Assembly (NCBI RefSeq): GCF_001921865.1
Contig: NZ_MSCT01000024.1
Coordinates: 124,001 to 188,000 of the forward strand
Length of the DNA: 64,000 nucleotides
Source of the DNA: Pseudomonas chlororaphis
Lineage (GTDB): Bacteria > Pseudomonadota > Gammaproteobacteria > Pseudomonadales > Pseudomonadaceae
Direction: 5' to 3'
Part shown: one piece after another, positions 33,360 to 42,260 of the stretch
Layout of the letters: every line of letters begins with the position of its first letter
Position numbering within the stretch: position 1 is the first letter of the stretch
Translations under genes and position numbers: made by a program
Notes under the pieces: model-generated
Seen by the model: the letters and a program-made list of their open reading frames with translations, nothing else
What the model was told of the DNA's origin: nothing
The model's database searches: none

Positions 33360-34106
33360 ATGAATGTCCTGATCGTTGATGACGAACCCCTAGCCCGCGA
33401 GCGGCTGAGCCGTATGGTCAGTGAGCTTGAGGGATACAGTGTCCTGGAGCCCAGCGCCACCAATGGCGAAGAGGCATTGGCCCTGATCGACAGCCTGAAG
33501 CCGGATATCGTGCTTCTCGACATCCGCATGCCGGGCCTCGATGGCCTGCAGGTCGCTGCCCGCTTGTGCGAGCGCGAGGCGCCTCCGGCGGTGGTCTTCT
33601 GCGCCGCTCCCGACGAATTTGCTCTTGAAGCCTTTGATGTCAGCGAGGTCGGCCACCTGCTCAAGCCCGTGCGTTCCGAGCATTTGCTCGAGGCGTTGAA
33701 AAAGGCCGATCGTCCCAACAGGGTGCAGCTTGCGGCCCTGACCCGGCCTGCCGCCGAAAGCGGCAGCGGCCCACGCAGCCATATCAGCGCGCGTACTCGC
33801 AAAGGCATCGAGCTGATCCCACTGGGTCAGGTGGTCTATTTCATTGCCGACCACAAGTACGTGACCTTGCGCCACGAGGGCGGCGAAGTCCTGCTGGACG
33901 AGCCTCTGAAAGCGCTGGAAGACGAATTCGGCGAGCGCTTCGTGCGGATCCACCGCAACGCCCTGGTAGCCCGCGAGCGTATCGAGCGTCTGCAGCGTAC
34001 GCCTCTGGGGCATTTCCAGTTGTTCCTCAAGGGTCTCAACGGCGATGCATTGATCGTCAGCCGACGGCATGTGGCCGGCGTGCGCAAGATGATGCAGCAG
34101 CTCTAG
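33360..34106 (+). CDS. algR: LytTR response regulator AlgR
   Basis: The protein is 248 aa, the same length as P. aeruginosa AlgR. The receiver domain carries the acidic pocket (D7, D8) and phosphoacceptor D54 in LLDIRMPG. A linker and a C-terminal LytTR DNA-binding domain follow (about 145-245, with FIADHKYVTL and FVRIHRNALVARERIERL). It regulates alginate, type IV pili and other traits in Pseudomonas. The start has AGGA upstream. The gene for its usual sensor AlgZ/FimS is not upstream here. Confidence 0.95.
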   Translation: MNVLIVDDEPLARERLSRMVSELEGYSVLEPSATNGEEALALIDSLKPDIVLLDIRMPGLDGLQVAARLCEREAPPAVVFCAAPDEFALEAFDVSEVGHLLKPVRSEHLLEALKKADRPNRVQLAALTRPAAESGSGPRSHISARTRKGIELIPLGQVVYFIADHKYVTLRHEGGEVLLDEPLKALEDEFGERFVRIHRNALVARERIERLQRTPLGHFQLFLKGLNGDALIVSRRHVAGVRKMMQQL

Positions 34107-34244
34107 GCCAGGGCGACCAGACGGATCGCCCATTACGCCTGCAACGTTCCTGCGGCCAGGGAGGGCTGCTGTCCTGATACAAGTCAAAGCTGATTTGGCT
34201 GAGCTGTTATCATCTGCCGTATTTTCTTCAGTACGGATTGATCC

Positions 34245-35186
34245 ATGTCCTCTCGCGAAATCCGCATCGCTACCCGCAAAAGTGCCTTGGCCTTGTGGCA
34301 GGCCGAATACGTCAAAGCTCGTTTGGAAGCCGCCCACCCGGGGTTGATCGTGACGCTGGTGCCGATGGTCAGTCGCGGCGACAAGCTGCTTGACTCGCCG
34401 CTGTCGAAAATCGGCGGCAAGGGCCTGTTCGTCAAGGAGTTGGAGACCGCGCTGCTCGAAAACGAAGCGGATATCGCCGTACATTCGATGAAAGACGTGC
34501 CCATGGATTTCCCCGAAGGCCTGGGCCTGTTCTGTATCTGCGAGCGCGAAGACCCGCGCGACGCCTTTGTCTCCAATACCTATTCCAGTCTTGACGACTT
34601 GCCTGCGGGCAGCGTGGTGGGTACTTCCAGCCTGCGTCGCCAGGCGCAATTACTGGCTCGTCGTCCGGACCTGCAGATCCGTTTCCTGCGTGGCAACGTC
34701 AACACGCGCCTGGCCAAGCTCGACGCCGGCGAGTACGACGCCATTATCCTGGCCGCCGCGGGCCTGATCCGTCTTGGTTTTGAAGAGCGCATCACTTCTT
34801 CGATCAGCGTCGATGACAGTCTCCCAGCCGGCGGCCAGGGTGCGGTGGGCATCGAATGCCGCACGGCCGACAGCGAGATCCACGGGCTGCTGGCACCGCT
34901 GCATCATGCCGATACGGCGGATCGGGTCGTTGCCGAGCGGGCCCTCAACAAACATCTGAATGGCGGCTGCCAGGTGCCGATCGCCTGCTATGCGGTGCTT
35001 GAAGGCGACCAGCTGTGGTTACGCGGCCTGGTCGGCGAGCCGAGCGGCGGTGTGCTGCTCAGTGCCGAGGCCCGGGCCCCGCGTAGCGCGGCGGCGACGT
35101 TGGGAGTGCAGGTAGCGGACGATCTGCTGGCCCAGGGTGCCGACGATATCCTGCGCGCAGTCTATGGCGAGGCTGGCGAAGAGTGA
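34245..35186 (+). CDS. hemC: Hydroxymethylbilane synthase HemC
   Basis: The protein is 313 aa. It polymerises four porphobilinogens to hydroxymethylbilane. The dipyrromethane cofactor cysteine is C242 (LNGGCQVP), and catalytic D84 lies in HSMKDVP. Arg-rich substrate loops (SSLRRQAQ, RFLRGNVNTRL) are present. It overlaps hemD by 4 nt and is the first of the hemCDXY operon. Confidence 0.97.
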   Translation: MSSREIRIATRKSALALWQAEYVKARLEAAHPGLIVTLVPMVSRGDKLLDSPLSKIGGKGLFVKELETALLENEADIAVHSMKDVPMDFPEGLGLFCICEREDPRDAFVSNTYSSLDDLPAGSVVGTSSLRRQAQLLARRPDLQIRFLRGNVNTRLAKLDAGEYDAIILAAAGLIRLGFEERITSSISVDDSLPAGGQGAVGIECRTADSEIHGLLAPLHHADTADRVVAERALNKHLNGGCQVPIACYAVLEGDQLWLRGLVGEPSGGVLLSAEARAPRSAAATLGVQVADDLLAQGADDILRAVYGEAGEE

Positions 35187-35950
35187 CCGGCTGGCGTGTG
35201 CTGCTGACCCGGCCCACGGACGAGTCGGCTCTGCTGGCCGAGACGCTGGGCGAAGCCGGTGTGTTCAGCAGCAGCCTGCCTTTGCTGGACATCCAGGCGC
35301 TGCCTTTTGACGACGCCCAGCGCGCCAAAGTGCTCGACCTGCCGGGCTATTGCGCGGTGATTGTGGTCAGCAAGCCGGCGGCGCGAGCGGCCGTGCAGTT
35401 GCTCGAACGGTTCTGGCCGCAGCCGCCCCGCCAGCGCTGGTTCAGCGTGGGCGCCGGTACGGCGCAGGTTCTGGCCGATCACGGCCTGGAGGTATTTTTC
35501 CCCGAGCAGGGCGACGACAGCGAAGCCTTGCTTGAACTTCCCCAGTTGCGCGAGGCTATTGCACGGCCTGCTCCGCGCACGTTGATCGTGCGCGGGGAGG
35601 GCGGTCGCGAGTGGCTGGCTGAGCGTTTGCGCGGCCAAGGTGCTAGTGTCGATTATCTGGAACTGTACCGCCGCGAGCTGCCGCGCTACGCCGACGGCAC
35701 CCTGCTGCAACGCATTCGAGCGGAACGCTTGAATGGGCTGGTGGTCAGCAGTGGGCAGGGTTTCGAGCACTTGCAGCAGCTGGCCGGCGAGGCCTGGCCA
35801 GAGGTGGCACGGCTACCGTTGTTCGTGCCGAGCCCCCGGGTCGCCGAGATGGCGCGTGCCGCCGGGGCCGAGAAAGTTGTGGATTGTCGTGGCGCCAGCG
35901 CCGCGGCCTTGCTAACGGCGTTACGGGAGCAACCCGTGCCCGTTCTCTAA
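35183..35950 (+). CDS. hemD: Uroporphyrinogen-III synthase HemD
   Basis: The protein is 255 aa from a GTG start that overlaps the hemC stop (GTGA). The sequence is poorly conserved as usual, but WRVLLTRP at the N-terminus, LIVRGEGGREWLAERLRGQGA in the middle and GLVVSSGQGF later fit the two-lobed HemD fold. It closes the linear tetrapyrrole with inversion of ring D. Confidence 0.92.
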   Translation: MTGWRVLLTRPTDESALLAETLGEAGVFSSSLPLLDIQALPFDDAQRAKVLDLPGYCAVIVVSKPAARAAVQLLERFWPQPPRQRWFSVGAGTAQVLADHGLEVFFPEQGDDSEALLELPQLREAIARPAPRTLIVRGEGGREWLAERLRGQGASVDYLELYRRELPRYADGTLLQRIRAERLNGLVVSSGQGFEHLQQLAGEAWPEVARLPLFVPSPRVAEMARAAGAEKVVDCRGASAAALLTALREQPVPVL

Positions 35951-35967
35951 ACGCAAAGGATGGATAC

Positions 35968-37107
35968 GTGAGCGAAACAGCCTTGCCTAAAGATGATGTC
36001 CAGCCGGTACTCGATGCACCGGCCGAGCCCGCCACTCCTGTTGCGCCGCGCCGTGGCAACGGCTTGGCGATCCTGGCCCTGCTGTTGGGGGCGGCCGGCG
36101 TCGCCGTCGGCGGCTGGGGTGTCTGGCAGGTGCGTCACCTGCAGGCCAACCATCAACAGCAGTTGGGGCAATTGCAGGCCCTGGGCGATGAGACCCAGAA
36201 CCTGAAGCTCAATGAGCAGCGTCTGACGGCGCGCCTGGAGCAATTGCCGGCGGCCGGCGAGTTGGAAGATCGACGTCGTCTGGTCGCGCAGTTGCAAGGC
36301 GACCAGCAGCGACTCAGCCAGAAACTGGAAAGCGTGCTCGGCGCCAGCCGCAAGGACTGGCGACTGGCCGAGGCGGAGCATCTGCTGCGCCTCGCCAGCC
36401 TGCGTCTTTCGGCCTTGCAGGACATCAGCAGCGCCCAGGCCCTGGTGCAGGGCGCCGACGAGATCCTGCGCGAGCAGAACGACCCGGGCTCTTTCGCCGC
36501 TCGCGAGCAGTTGGCCAAGAGCCTCGCGGCCCTGCGTAGCACCGAGCAGCCGGACCGCACTGGGCTGTTCCTGCAATTGGGGGCGTTGCGCGATCAGGTC
36601 GTCGAGCTCACCGAACTGGCCCCCGAGTACCGCGACCGTGGCGATTCGCTGCTGGGCCTGACCGCCGATGGCGATGGCGCCAGTCGCTGGGCGCAGTGGT
36701 GGGAGCAGATCTCGCGCTATATCCGCATCGACTTCAACGCTGACAAGAACGTGCGGCCATTGCTGGCTGGGCAAAGCCTGACGCAGGTACGCCTGGCGTT
36801 GAGCCTGGCCCTGGAGCAGGCTCAGTGGGCGGCGTTGAACGGCCAGGCGCCGGTGTACACCCAGGCCCTGGCGGAAGCCCGGGATGTGTTGAAGGGCAAC
36901 TTCAACCAGGACAACCCGCAGAGCAAGCTCATGCTGGAGCGAGTGTCCGAACTGAGCAAGCAGCCGGTCACCGTGTTGACGCCGGACCTGAGCAAGACCC
37001 TGAGCGCCGTTCAAGCCTATCTGGAGCGGCGCAACCTGAGTGTTGAAGAGTCGGTGAAACCACCGGCCAAGCCTGCCGCGGGTACCGCGCAGGAGACCAG
37101 CCCATGA
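35968..37107 (+). CDS. hemX: HemX family inner-membrane protein
   Basis: The protein is 379 aa from GTG at 35968 with AAAGGATGG upstream. A short cytoplasmic N-terminus and one transmembrane helix (about 33-52) are followed by a long periplasmic coiled-coil region. HemX is annotated in databases as a uroporphyrinogen methyltransferase-like protein but lacks the SAM-binding methyltransferase motifs; a scaffold role for heme enzymes is more likely. It overlaps hemY by 4 nt. Confidence 0.9.
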   Translation: MSETALPKDDVQPVLDAPAEPATPVAPRRGNGLAILALLLGAAGVAVGGWGVWQVRHLQANHQQQLGQLQALGDETQNLKLNEQRLTARLEQLPAAGELEDRRRLVAQLQGDQQRLSQKLESVLGASRKDWRLAEAEHLLRLASLRLSALQDISSAQALVQGADEILREQNDPGSFAAREQLAKSLAALRSTEQPDRTGLFLQLGALRDQVVELTELAPEYRDRGDSLLGLTADGDGASRWAQWWEQISRYIRIDFNADKNVRPLLAGQSLTQVRLALSLALEQAQWAALNGQAPVYTQALAEARDVLKGNFNQDNPQSKLMLERVSELSKQPVTVLTPDLSKTLSAVQAYLERRNLSVEESVKPPAKPAAGTAQETSP

Positions 37108-38342
37108 AGCGCCTGTATGTGATTCTGTTCCTGGTCATTGCCGCTTCGGGGTTGTTGGGGTTGGCGATTGCCGAACATTCCGGTTACGTCCTGGTTGCCT
37201 ATGACAGCTTCCGTTACGAGTCGAGCCTATGGGCGACCCTGGCGCTGGTCGCAGTGATCTGGCTGGTGATCTGGGGGATCAAGACGTTGGTCGAGCTGGT
37301 GATGGCTTCCAGCGGCGTGGTCAATCCCTGGTCGCGGCGCAACCGCAGCCGCCGCGTGCAGATCGCCATCGAGCAAGGCCAGATGGACCTGGCCGAAGGT
37401 CGCTGGGCCAGCGCCCAGCGGCATTTGCACCGTGCCGCGGAAGCCGAGCGCCAGCCGCTTCTGTATTACCTTGGCGCGGCGCGAGCAGCGAACGAACAGG
37501 GACACTACGAGGAATGCGACAAGCTCCTGGAGCGCGCCCTCGAACGTCAGCCCCAGGCCGAGCTGGCGGTGGCCTTGAGTCATGCCCAACTGCAGACCGA
37601 TCGCGGCGATACCGAAGGCGCGCTGAACACCCTGCAAGCCATGCATGAGCGCCATCCGCACAGCGTTCAAGTGCTGCGGCAATTGCAGCGCCTGCAACAG
37701 CAGCGGGGCGACTGGTCGGCGGTGATTCGCCTGTTGCCCGAGCTGCGCAAGGATAAGGTCCTGCCCGCCAATGAGCTGGCCGAGCTGGAACGTCGGGCCT
37801 GGGGCGAGAACCTGACGCTCGCGGCGCGCCGTGAAGAAGACGGCGCGGTTGGCCTGCAATCGCTCAATCGCGCCTGGCAGCAACTGACTGCGGCGCAGCG
37901 TCAGGAGCCGCAGCTGGTGCTGGCCTATGCCGAGCAGCTGCGACAACTGGGCGCCGAGGCCGAGGCTGAAGAGGTGCTGCGCGGTGCCCTCAAGCGCAAA
38001 TACGACAGCCATCTGGCACGGCTCTACGGTTTGTTGCGTGGCAGCGATCCGGCGCGGCAACTGCAGTTTGCCGAGCAGTGGCTCAAGGATCATCCCAACG
38101 ATCCGAGCTTGCTGCTGACCCTGGGCCGCCTGTGCCTGCAAAGCAGTCTCTGGGGCAAGGCGCGGGATTACCTGGAAAGCAGCCTGCGCATCCAGCGTAA
38201 CCCTGAGGCGTGCGCCGAACTGGCCCGGCTGCTGGCGCAGTTGGGCGATACCGAGCGCAGCAACCAGTTGTTCCAGGAAGGCCTGGGGTTGCTGGACGAA
38301 CGTTTGCTGGCATCGCCCTTGCCGGTTCCGGCCAGGGTCTAG
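37104..38342 (+). CDS. hemY: HemY family TPR membrane protein
   Basis: The protein is 412 aa. Two N-terminal transmembrane helices (about 5-24 and 42-62) enclose the HemY_N segment (GYVLVAYDSFRYESSLW). The remaining 330 residues form TPR-like repeats in the cytoplasm. It is a constant partner of HemX at the end of the hemCD operon; it is not the protoporphyrinogen oxidase also called HemY in Gram-positives. Confidence 0.93.
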   Translation: MKRLYVILFLVIAASGLLGLAIAEHSGYVLVAYDSFRYESSLWATLALVAVIWLVIWGIKTLVELVMASSGVVNPWSRRNRSRRVQIAIEQGQMDLAEGRWASAQRHLHRAAEAERQPLLYYLGAARAANEQGHYEECDKLLERALERQPQAELAVALSHAQLQTDRGDTEGALNTLQAMHERHPHSVQVLRQLQRLQQQRGDWSAVIRLLPELRKDKVLPANELAELERRAWGENLTLAARREEDGAVGLQSLNRAWQQLTAAQRQEPQLVLAYAEQLRQLGAEAEAEEVLRGALKRKYDSHLARLYGLLRGSDPARQLQFAEQWLKDHPNDPSLLLTLGRLCLQSSLWGKARDYLESSLRIQRNPEACAELARLLAQLGDTERSNQLFQEGLGLLDERLLASPLPVPARV

Positions 38343-38503
38343 ATCCGCAGGGCAGGCACGACCCGAGAGGGTCGGCCCGCCTGGCGAATTGGCCGATCCG
38401 GCCGCAGTGTCCGTTTGCCGCGCCGATCTTGTCATGGCGCGCCTTGAAAGGGCCGGGCGCTTTCTCTACCGTGGCAGCCTGTTTCTTCCGTTGCGGATAC
38501 CTC

Positions 38504-39025
38504 ATGTCGCTGGCCGGCTCGCGCTTGCTGTTTTTCCTGGTGTTTTTTACCGGGGCCTTGGCCCTGTGGGCTTCGTTTCACCTGGAGTACGGGGTTGGGC
38601 TCGAGCCTTGCCTGTTATGGGTGTTGCAGCGCTTCTGCGCGTTGCTGTTGACCTCGATCAGCCTGGTCGCCCTCCTGCATGGCCCACAATACCCGGCAAG
38701 TGCCTTGTACTGGCTGCTGGAACTGCTTGGCAGCCTGGCGGGCGTCGTCACGGCTGGGCGCCATGTACTGTTGCAGAACATTCCGTCGGATCAACTGCTG
38801 GCGTGCTTGCCGGACATGCCGTTCATGCTCGGCAATCTGTCCTGGGGGCGTGCCCTGCAGCTGGTTTTTACCGGAACGGCACAGTGCGCGGAGGTCACCT
38901 GGACGTTGCTGGACATGAGCGCCGCGGAGTGGAGCCTGTTGTTTTTCATCAGCGTGTTGATTCTGAGTGCTTGGCGTCTGGCGTGGCTTCTATCGCGGGG
39001 CCGGCTCAAGGCGGCCGGGGCCTGA
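38504..39025 (+). CDS. DsbB-family quinone:DsbA oxidoreductase with altered first active site (DsbH position)
   Basis: The protein is 173 aa with four predicted transmembrane helices. The periplasmic loop 2 cysteines are present (C101 in LLACLPDMPF and C128 in TAQCAEV). The first motif, normally CxxC followed by a QR pair, reads EPCLLWVLQR: C36 is kept, but the second cysteine position (39) is Trp. That CxxC normally hands electrons to quinone, so activity is doubtful or changed. P. aeruginosa has its second DsbB, DsbH, at the same chromosomal place between hemY and algQ. Start ATG at 38504 gives the family N-terminus MSLAGSRLLFF. Confidence 0.87.
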   Translation: MSLAGSRLLFFLVFFTGALALWASFHLEYGVGLEPCLLWVLQRFCALLLTSISLVALLHGPQYPASALYWLLELLGSLAGVVTAGRHVLLQNIPSDQLLACLPDMPFMLGNLSWGRALQLVFTGTAQCAEVTWTLLDMSAAEWSLLFFISVLILSAWRLAWLLSRGRLKAAGA

Positions 39026-39234
39026 GTCGTCGATTTGCGACGGGGCTCAAGATTAAACACTTGTATGAACTTTATCTCCTGCGTACCTTGAAGCGGCTGT
39101 CGAGCGGGCATAATCTGGCCCGCACGTGTCACCGCAATTACGTTGCTCGATGCTGTTCTGCCTGGGCGGATGCCGATGTTCAGTCCAGTGGCGGATTCAG
39201 AGCAGCATGACCCATATAGGGAAGAGAGATCGCC

Positions 39235-39693
39235 ATGCTGGAAAGTTGTCAGAATGCTCAGGAACGCTGGGGTGGAGTGCATCTGCTGATCGATCGCTGG
39301 TTGCAGGAGCGTCACGAACTGGTTCGAGCCTATGATGCTCTCGGCGCGGAGCCTGAGGCGCTGGCGGAGAATCGACAGCCGTTGCAGGAGTTCTGTGGAA
39401 TCCTTGTCGACTACGTTTCTGCCGGGCACTTTGAAATCTATGAACAACTGACCGGCGAGGCCAAGGCCTTCAACGACACGCGTGGGCTCGAACTGGCCGA
39501 AACCATTTATCCGCGGATCGACGTCATCACCGAAAAGCTGCTGGCGTTCAACGACCTGTGCGACGAAGGCAAATGCGTGGCGGAAAAGTTCAAGGAGCTG
39601 GGCGGCCTGTTGCATGAGCGCTTCGAGTTGGAAGATTGCCTGATCGAAGTGCTGCACAACGCTCACAAGGAAGAGGCCGCCGTTCAGGCCTGA
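39235..39693 (+). CDS. algQ: AlgQ/Rsd anti-sigma-70 regulator
   Basis: The protein is 152 aa and all-helical. The Rsd family pattern is clear: MLESCQNAQERWGGVHLLIDRWLQERHELV, LQEFCGILVDYVSAGHFEIYEQL, and LLHERFELEDCLIEVLH. AlgQ binds sigma-70 and, in Pseudomonas, affects alginate and stationary-phase expression. It is monocistronic, convergent with the FKBP gene. Confidence 0.95.
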   Translation: MLESCQNAQERWGGVHLLIDRWLQERHELVRAYDALGAEPEALAENRQPLQEFCGILVDYVSAGHFEIYEQLTGEAKAFNDTRGLELAETIYPRIDVITEKLLAFNDLCDEGKCVAEKFKELGGLLHERFELEDCLIEVLHNAHKEEAAVQA

Positions 39694-39714
39694 GGTGCAG
39701 CGAAAGGTTTACCG

Positions 39715-39741
39715 AAACGGTGCGCATTGCGCGCCGTTTTT
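39715..39741. terminator. Terminator of algQ
   Basis: AAACGGTGCGC / GCGCGCCGTTT arms with one G-T wobble and loop ATT are followed by TTTTT. It lies in the 63-bp gap to the convergent FKBP gene. Confidence 0.75.
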
Positions 39742-39756
39742 CATTTCTGCGGCGCC

Positions 39757-40422
39757 CTAGCCGGTAGCTCCCAGCAACTCGATTTCAAATACCAAAGGCG
39801 TATAGGGCGCGATCAGGTCGCCGGCGCCGTCGGCACCGTATGCCTGGGCCGAAGGAATCACCAGGCGCCACTTCGCGCCTGTCGGCATCTGTTGCAAGGC
39901 GCTGCGCCATCCGGCAATCACACTGTCCAGACGAAACCACTGCGGCTGCTGGTTCTGATCGAACACCGTGCCGTCAGGCAGGCGCCCGGTGTAGCGCACC
40001 TGTACCGAGCCGTCAGGTCCGGGTCGTGTGCCGTTGCCCGGCGCCAGTTCGGTCAGCAGGATGCCGTTTTCCAGCTCGCGCACTCCCGGCCGTTTTTTCT
40101 CGGTCGCCAGAAAACGCTGTTCGTTTTCCAGCGCCACTTCGATCTGCGGTTTGCCTGCCTGCTCGTTGGACTGGGCTTCATGCTGGGCGAGAAGCTGCTC
40201 GATGCGCTCGTCCTTGAGTGCCAGGGGCTTGCCCTGATAGGCCTGTTTCAATCCCTCCACCAATGCCTGGATCTGCAGGTCCGGCACCTCTTGGCGCAGG
40301 CGTTCGCCGAGGCTCGCGCCGAGGCTGTAGGCCAGGTCGTGGGCATCGTTTTTCTGCGGATCTTCTGCGGCCTGAGCCAGCGGCAGGAACACGCACAGGG
40401 ATAAAAAAAGGTAACGCGACAT
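39757..40422 (-). CDS. Secreted FKBP-type peptidyl-prolyl isomerase
   Basis: The protein is 221 aa with a signal peptide (AQA cleavage near residue 18). An N-terminal helical dimerisation domain (ASLGERLRQEVPDLQIQALVEGL) resembles FkpA/Mip. The C-terminal FKBP domain (about 125-217) has VQVRYTGRLPDGTVFDQN, VIAGWRSALQQMPTGAKWRLVIPSAQAYG. It should act as a periplasmic folding helper. It holds the same algQ-algP position as PA5254 of P. aeruginosa. Confidence 0.93.
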   Translation of the reverse strand: MSRYLFLSLCVFLPLAQAAEDPQKNDAHDLAYSLGASLGERLRQEVPDLQIQALVEGLKQAYQGKPLALKDERIEQLLAQHEAQSNEQAGKPQIEVALENEQRFLATEKKRPGVRELENGILLTELAPGNGTRPGPDGSVQVRYTGRLPDGTVFDQNQQPQWFRLDSVIAGWRSALQQMPTGAKWRLVIPSAQAYGADGAGDLIAPYTPLVFEIELLGATG

Positions 40423-40615
40423 GGGCGCACTCCGGCCTGAGATGGGGTGAATTATGCCAGCGTGAATGTGCCGGCTGCTGAGTAACTTTCTGGTGTACGA
40501 AGAACATTTTCAATCGTCTGCAACGCATGGCATTCGATACTGTCAACATGCCCTAGCGGCGGTAGCAGCAGAGGTCTAGTATGAGCCGCAACTCACGTCA
40601 GCCAGGAGGTAACCC

Positions 40616-41749
40616 ATGTCGGCCAATAAGAAGCCTGTAAATACTCCGTTGCATTTGCTCCAACAGCTTTCGGGCAGCCTGCTCGAACACTTGGAAAACG
40701 CTTGTTCCCAAGCCTTGGCTGATGCTGAAAAGTTGCTCGCCAAACTGGAAAAACAACGCGGCAAGGCACAGGAAAAACTGCACAAGTCGCGCACTAAATT
40801 GCAGGACGCCGCGGCGGCCGGCAAGGCCAAGGCACAAGCCAAAGCCAAGGACGCGGTGAAAGAACTTGAAGACCTGCTCGATGCACTTAAGGGGCGTCAA
40901 TCCGAAACCCGCACCTACATTCTGCAACTCAAGCGCGACGCCCAGGAAAGCCTGAAACTGGCCCAGGGTGTAGGCCGGGTCAAAGAAGCCGCAGCCAAGG
41001 TGCTGAGCACTCGCTCCGCCAAGCCAGCAACTGCTCCAGCAGCGAAAGCTGCAGCCAAGCCAGCGGCCAAAGCGCCTGCCAAACCTGCTGCGAAAGCCCC
41101 GGCCAAAGCGGCCAGCAAACCTGCCGCCAAACCCGCGGCCAAACCAGTGGCAAAAACCGCCGCCGCCAAACCTGCCACAGCCAAACCCGCCGCCAAGCCT
41201 GTTGCGGCAAAAGCCCCCGCTAAACCTGCTGCCAAACCCGCAGCGGCCAAACCTGCCGCCAAGCCAGCGGCAAAACCCGCTGCCAAGCCTGCTGCAGCCA
41301 AGCCCGCCGCCAAGCCGGTAGCTGCCAAACCAGCCGCCAAGCCAGCCGCTAAACCTGCTGCGAAGCCGGCCGCCAAACCTGCTGCGGCAAAAGCTCCCGT
41401 GAAGGCAGCAGCCAAGCCCGCGGCTAAACCTGCAGCTGCCAAACCCGCCGCTTCCGCTGCGGCCAAGCCTGCTGCAGCCAAGCCCGCCGCCAAACCGACT
41501 GCTGCCAAACCTGTAGCCAAGCCAGCGGCGAAACCCGCGGCCAAGCCGGCAGCCAAACCTGCGGTGAAGAAGCCAGTCGCCGCCAAACCTGCTGCTGCCA
41601 AACCGGCAACCGCTCCAGCGGCCGCCAAGCCAGCGACTCCGGCTGCTCCTGCTGCCAAGCCTGCGGCCCCTGTAGCTTCGCCAGCTCCGGCAGCGAGCAC
41701 TCCAGCTCCAGCTACTGCTACCAGCACCACGCCAACCAGCGCTTCCTAA
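40616..41749 (+). CDS. algP: AlgP, histone H1-like KPAA-repeat protein
   Basis: The protein is 377 aa. Residues 1-130 form a coiled-coil domain (LLQQLSGSLLEHLENACSQ and a basic heptad region). From about residue 134 the chain is an almost pure run of K-P-A-A and related A-K-P-A units. It ends in a Pro/Ala/Thr/Ser tail. AlgP resembles eukaryotic histone H1 tails and binds DNA; it was described as an alginate regulator in P. aeruginosa. AGGAGGTAACC precedes the ATG. Its stop overlaps that of the convergent TIGR02444 gene. Confidence 0.93.
   Translation: MSANKKPVNTPLHLLQQLSGSLLEHLENACSQALADAEKLLAKLEKQRGKAQEKLHKSRTKLQDAAAAGKAKAQAKAKDAVKELEDLLDALKGRQSETRTYILQLKRDAQESLKLAQGVGRVKEAAAKVLSTRSAKPATAPAAKAAAKPAAKAPAKPAAKAPAKAASKPAAKPAAKPVAKTAAAKPATAKPAAKPVAAKAPAKPAAKPAAAKPAAKPAAKPAAKPAAAKPAAKPVAAKPAAKPAAKPAAKPAAKPAAAKAPVKAAAKPAAKPAAAKPAASAAAKPAAAKPAAKPTAAKPVAKPAAKPAAKPAAKPAVKKPVAAKPAAAKPATAPAAAKPATPAAPAAKPAAPVASPAPAASTPAPATATSTTPTSAS
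41020..41640 (+). repeat. KPAA-encoding tandem repeat tract of algP
   Basis: Roughly 620 bp of degenerate 12-nt units of the type AAACCTGCCGCC, mixed with AAAGCC(C/T)-type variants. Copies differ at third codon positions, so the protein repeat is more uniform than the DNA. Such tracts change length by slippage or recombination. Confidence 0.85.
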
Positions 41750-42210
41750 GCGCCGGTCGCCGCGACGCGCAGCACCTGCAGCGCGTCGCGGTCAAGGTCG
41801 GCGGCTTCGGCCGCCAGCCCTTCCAGCCAGTTCGTCAGATCCTGCGCCGCACCTTCCGACCATTCCCCCGCCAGTGTCTCCAGGCGCAACAGCAGTTGCC
41901 GTTCGGCTTCCAGTTCCAGTGCCTTGATCTGTTCGCGCAACGCCGCCAGTTGCGGGTCCGTACTCGCGCCCGCGCGCCATTGCGTGCGCAACTGTCGTAG
42001 CGGCTTGACGACGTCGTCGTGCCAAGGCTGGCCCAGGGCTCGCAGTTGTTCCACGCGCTGGGTGTTGCAGGCCACTCCGCGTGCGCCCAGCCAGGCCGCA
42101 CAGAGCAAAAGGCAGACATTGGCCCCGGCCGCCTGCAGGTTCAGGCAGGCCTCCTCGACGCCCGGACGGGCGTAGGTCTTGAGGGTGAAACTCCACAGGT
42201 CAGGGGACAT
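41746..42210 (-). CDS. TIGR02444 family protein
   Basis: I use ATG at 42210 (154 aa, MSPDLWSFTLKTYARPGVEEACLNLQ), which matches the family N-terminus; an ATG at 42234 would add 8 residues and run into the divergent promoter. The protein is helical and Leu/Ala-rich. The function is unknown. It is always near the algP/ABC-F block in pseudomonads. Confidence 0.87.
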   Translation of the reverse strand: MSPDLWSFTLKTYARPGVEEACLNLQAAGANVCLLLCAAWLGARGVACNTQRVEQLRALGQPWHDDVVKPLRQLRTQWRAGASTDPQLAALREQIKALELEAERQLLLRLETLAGEWSEGAAQDLTNWLEGLAAEAADLDRDALQVLRVAATGA

Positions 42211-42260
42211 ATCGCTACTCGCGCCAGTTGCCAACGAAGCTGGTAGACTCCGCCGCCATT

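Noticed and set aside
32922..33363. Short open frames in the argH-algR gap (possible algZ/fimS remnant)
   Set aside because: Their translations show no histidine-kinase or membrane segments, and they lack ribosome sites. I cannot support a pseudogene.
41020..41640. CRISPR-like tandem repeats
   Set aside because: Repeats are directly abutting 12-nt coding units with no unique spacers, inside algP.
40915..41730. Hydrophobic AGLA-repeat frame opposite algP
   Set aside because: It is the reverse complement of the KPAA repeat and only looks like a membrane protein; no start signal or homologue expected.
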